This document shows, piece by piece, positions 60,868-64,000 of a DNA stretch of 64,000 nucleotides. The translations under genes and the position numbers were made by a program. Each line of letters opens with the position of its first letter. Position 1 is the first letter of the stretch. Below the pieces are notes generated by a model. It made no database searches. It saw only the letters and a program-made list of their open reading frames with translations, and was not told the DNA's origin. The DNA comes from Gordius sp. MW1 (Eukaryota; Nematomorpha; Gordioida; Gordea; Gordiidae): NCBI GenBank assembly GCA_964036665.1, contig OZ038533.1, positions 1,007,001-1,071,000 of the forward strand. Reading direction: 5' to 3'.

Positions 60868-61481
60868 AGCATACAGTATCAGGTCACATTCAATCTGAAA
60901 TATAGAGTTTTGCAAATGAATTATTTAATATATTTAAACATAATCTTATTAATTGCTATGCAATTTATGGGTTTGTTTTATGAATATATATTTATCTAAA
61001 AATTAATAATGAACTACCACTTCACACTATTTAAATGCAATTTAAAAATATTAATTTGTTGATATATAGCTTTCACGAGTCAAATTTAAATTTGCGTCCA
61101 GATTAAAACAATCAGATTTAAAAAAACAAATGGAATTTAAATTAACTTAATGAATGATAAATGGAATTTAAATTAACTTAATGAATGATCGTCAATTATA
61201 ATATTAATTAAAATATATTAAACAAAATAGCATTATTTTTAATGATAAGTCGCGTGTATTCTGCAATGTAAGATTCATAACCCTTGACCCGAAACTCTAA
61301 ATCCAACCCGACCCGACCCGAAAGTATATTAATTTTCAACCCGAACCCGACCCGAAAGTATTATAAAATTTTCAACCCGAACCCGACCCGACCCGAAGAC
61401 ATTTCAAAATTTTTGATCCGATATCGCGTAGTGTCGGGTCCGTGTGGGGTCTCGGGTCACCCGTGCAGTTCTCTGTAGGCA

Positions 61482-63317
61482 ATGGTTAATGAGCAGGAAA
61501 CATTAACTATTTTTCATATCTCATTACATAAATGTCGTAAAATTGCCAATTCGCCTACGATATATCAACCGTATGATTTAGAATTTCGGCCAAGGCAGTG
61601 TGGCTAAGGGGTGGAAAGGAGAAGGGGTGGTAAGCAGACTCTCCTACCCCTTAGATTTTTTTTATTCATGTTGAAAATACTTATGGTTGCATAAAACACC
61701 CTTAAATGTCTCCTGTAAATATTAAAAAAATTTTGGCCTATAATTTTCCATTTACGATTTTTATTTTAACTTGCCAGAAAAAGTTATTAAATTCGCCTTA
61801 ATAAATGATTATGAGCATTATTTTATATGGATGGTCTAAAAGCTTTGTTATATTTTTAACTATCTCAAATTAAAGATCTTTGATGGAAATTATATTGAAC
61901 ATGATAAATAAATTAACAAATGTGTACGATAATGTTACTGAGCATATCCATCTACAAACGCCATATACCTATCGCTGAGATTTCACACCGGGTATGTAAG
62001 CTAGTGTCACCGAAGATTTGATGTTGCACTTTTTTTAGTAATCTTAATATTTAGTTTCTATCTTAGGTATCAATTGACTTCTCATATTACTTTGTAAACA
62101 ATGCAGAATAAAAGAACCTTGACCTTCAAAAGGTTTTTTGATAGCCAATAACATTTTCGTATAGATGAATGTAACGATAAACAACGCTAATGATGAATTT
62201 TTAGTACATCAAGTTTTGCTAAAGCCAAAATGTATGCTGTATATTTAAAGAACGCCGGTTTGCTAATAGGCAAAGCTTTAGCACAAATACCTTAATTTTG
62301 GCTGAGTTACACCATAAAATATAAATGTTAGTTTTATTTCTACAATTATTAATTTAAAATAAACAATTACTTAATAAAATAAAAGGTTTGGATAACTTTC
62401 ACATCCGACTCCTTAAAACTGATCTATTATTACCATAACAAAATTGAGCGTTAATTTAACCCCAGTGATATAAGGGTAAAATTAATTTAAATCCAGGTCT
62501 AATTAATGGTTTCTGGGATTGCTAGCTACGGAGGCCTGTCCCACATAGTTAGATGTCCTATCATCTTTTATGTTTTGCAAAATACAGCGACACTCTTATT
62601 TATTAATTAGCCACACTACGGGCAACCACAACAAATTCACATTAGTATACATGCCCCTAGCTTAAAAAAATCATAGATAAACTATATCTAAGTAAGAGAA
62701 AATCTAATTTTAGTTTTAGATAGAGCAATATCCAAAAACGACCTGCCCTGTGGAGTGTGCGTTTGAACTTTAGAACTAATATAAAGGAGTAGGTAAAATC
62801 TAATGCCATATTAAAATTTAGGCTTCGTATAGGGTCAACAAGGAAAAATCTATAAATTAAATATGACATTATATAACTGCAAATACTATCATATGATAAC
62901 ATAGACTAATAAAACCATAGACTGTGTGGGAAATTGTAACCAAGCGATTGAAGTCAAAATAATTTATTGTTTTATTTTACTTATTTTTTTTAAATTCATA
63001 AATTAAGCTAATAGCCTATTTATTTCTTATATATAATATGGTCGAAAAGTATAAATATACCTGTGGTTGAGTTTTTCCTTTAATATGGCAGCTATAATAG
63101 TGTCTGAATGATTTTAATAGTAAAAACCAGCTGTTCGACAGTCTATGGTTGTATTAGTCTATGTATGATAATGACGAGGTGGACAATCTTGTTTCAGATG
63201 TTTTTGTACCAATAAGCATAATTTGTGTTTATTTTATTACATGCACTCATATACAAAAAAGCGCCTTTACTAATAATGGTATTAATAATGTTTATTGTAT
63301 TTTTTAATTTTTTATAG
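61482..63317. other. AT-rich intergenic or intronic DNA
   Basis: No feature is supportable. The right part is probably intron of the gene whose exon starts at 63318, since that exon is preceded by a T-rich tract and TATAG. Confidence 0.35.
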
Positions 63318-64000
63318 CCTCAAAAGTTATTTGGTGGATATCTGTCGTCTAGTAGAAATCCGACCAAAATCAATCCTTCGCCAAAACCTCTTGAATTGCA
63401 TAATGAGGATGTTGAGACTAAACCTAAATTACAACAAGGTCTTCCAAGGGAAACAAATGCAGTCAAAACTACATTGGTTGAAATTGATATGTTTAATAAG
63501 GCTAAAAAAATATATAAATCTCCTTATCAACCTAAAATTATTTCAAGTAATTCAATAAAATCTGAAATTCAGGTTGCTGATATATCCTCAAACTCCAATA
63601 ACTTACCCAATAATACAAAATCTTCTGAATTTAATGAAGAACCTTCCACTAGTTTACTGGATAAAGATAAGTTACCAAGCCCAAAATCGAAAATGAAAAG
63701 CAATGATTTAAATGATGGAAAAATTATAAAGCTTAAGGAACCACATATGATATATCAAAATCCAGATGAATATTATAGAAACACAGAAAAGAAAGGTTGT
63801 AAGATGTTGATGCCACAGACTAAAACAAATATATCAAAAATAAAAGCACAGAATCAATTAAAGATAAGGCTTAATAATGGTGTGAGTAAACCAAAGAAAA
63901 CACCAAAAGTAGTGCTATATAATGTTTTTACTGATCGTGCATTGCTTAAGCAAGTTTCCGTAAACACAAATGATAAAGTTCCTGAAAATGAGCTGCCAAA
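63318..64000 (+). CDS. Exon of an unrecognised lysine-rich protein, partial
   Basis: After a pyrimidine tract and acceptor TTTTTTATAG, one frame stays open for 683 nt (227 codons) to the window edge, which is improbable by chance in DNA this AT-rich. It begins PQKLFGGYLSSSRNPTKINP and ends near VLYNVFTDRALLKQVSVNT. The protein is rich in Lys, Asn, Ser and Pro with little predicted order; slightly more structured stretches are MIYQNPDEYYRNTEKKG and the TPKVVLYNVFTDRALLKQ block. I do not recognise a family. The upstream exons were not identified. A nuclear or scaffold-type protein is a guess only. Confidence 0.65.

Larger units (their letters stand above)
58827..61473. mobile_element. hAT-like element with (ACCCG)n subterminal repeats, copy 2
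   Basis: Ends GAGAACCGCA and TGCAGTTCTC; flanks TGTAGGTA (58819-58826) and TGTAGGCA (61474-61481) match at 7 of 8 bases, an 8-bp target duplication in keeping with hAT. Both subterminal zones (58850-59060 and 61280-61460) consist of CCCGACCCGA repeats. The interior aligns with copy 1 at 28261-29224 but is enlarged by a MITE (59117-59282), a Helitron (59384-60310, itself holding MITE j), a Helitron 5' fragment and an AT microsatellite. No transposase. Confidence 0.75.

Noticed and set aside
60590-60915. Overlapping open frames of up to 116 codons on both strands
   Set aside because: They translate the Helitron 5' block and the AT microsatellite.
63295-63558. 87-codon plus-strand frame starting at an ATG
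   Set aside because: It is out of frame with the 227-codon open exon and starts in the pyrimidine tract before the acceptor.

Overview
The window reads as nuclear DNA of a bilaterian invertebrate: very AT-rich, short introns, metazoan single-copy genes (an FGFRL1 orthologue, an SRSF10-type splicing factor, a mitochondrial OSGEPL1), and a large load of transposable elements, most of them nested. The species cannot be named from sequence alone. No bacterial-type operons, CRISPR arrays, rRNA or convincing tRNA genes were seen.

Host genes. (1) 1-498, minus: the 5' part of OSGEPL1, running off the left edge. (2) 9685-13767, minus: a complete six-exon FGFRL1-like receptor (signal peptide, three Ig domains, one membrane helix, long kinase-less tail; 1,028 codons). 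(3) 51367-52385, minus: a complete four-exon SRSF10/12-like SR protein (167 codons) whose second intron is an AT-AC, U12-type intron. (4) 63318-64000, plus: an exon of an unrecognised lysine-rich protein that runs off the right edge. These genes are functionally unrelated; the rest is transposons and unremarkable AT-rich DNA.

Mobile DNA, left to right. 1689-7326 is a non-autonomous hAT-like element that has taken in a Helitron (2050-2885) and two decayed hAT elements side by side (2899-4932, 4958-6269). 7780-9490 is a candidate Helitron-like element with a roughly 130-bp minisatellite. 23.9-28 kb holds the 3' end of a LINE whose C-terminus looks like a zinc knuckle plus restriction-like endonuclease, and a 3-kb RTE-type LINE. 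28.3-29.2 kb and 58.8-61.5 kb are two copies of one hAT-like family. 30.4-32.9 kb and 38.2-47.6 kb are diverged copies of one segment, so several insertions can be read against an empty site: a hAT (31206-32397), a MULE-like element (38664-40366), MITEs, and an RTE LINE (41615-47610) with an 18-bp target duplication that was itself hit by a hAT (41627-44533) carrying an intact 623-aa transposase and a perfect 8-bp target duplication. LINE remnants at 33.5-35.1, 35.2-38.0 (split by a third RTE copy) and 48.2-49.6 kb belong to the same endonuclease-type family as the one at 24 kb. About ten copies of a small hAT MITE (ends CATGGGCGTAGCCAGG, 8-bp target duplications) are scattered from 20 to 60 kb.

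No wholly new system is claimed. The strongest points are the U12 intron in the SRSF10-like gene, the FGFRL1 gene with a very long cytoplasmic tail, the shared habit of five hAT families to carry family-specific subterminal repeats (palindromic in four), and the datable nesting.
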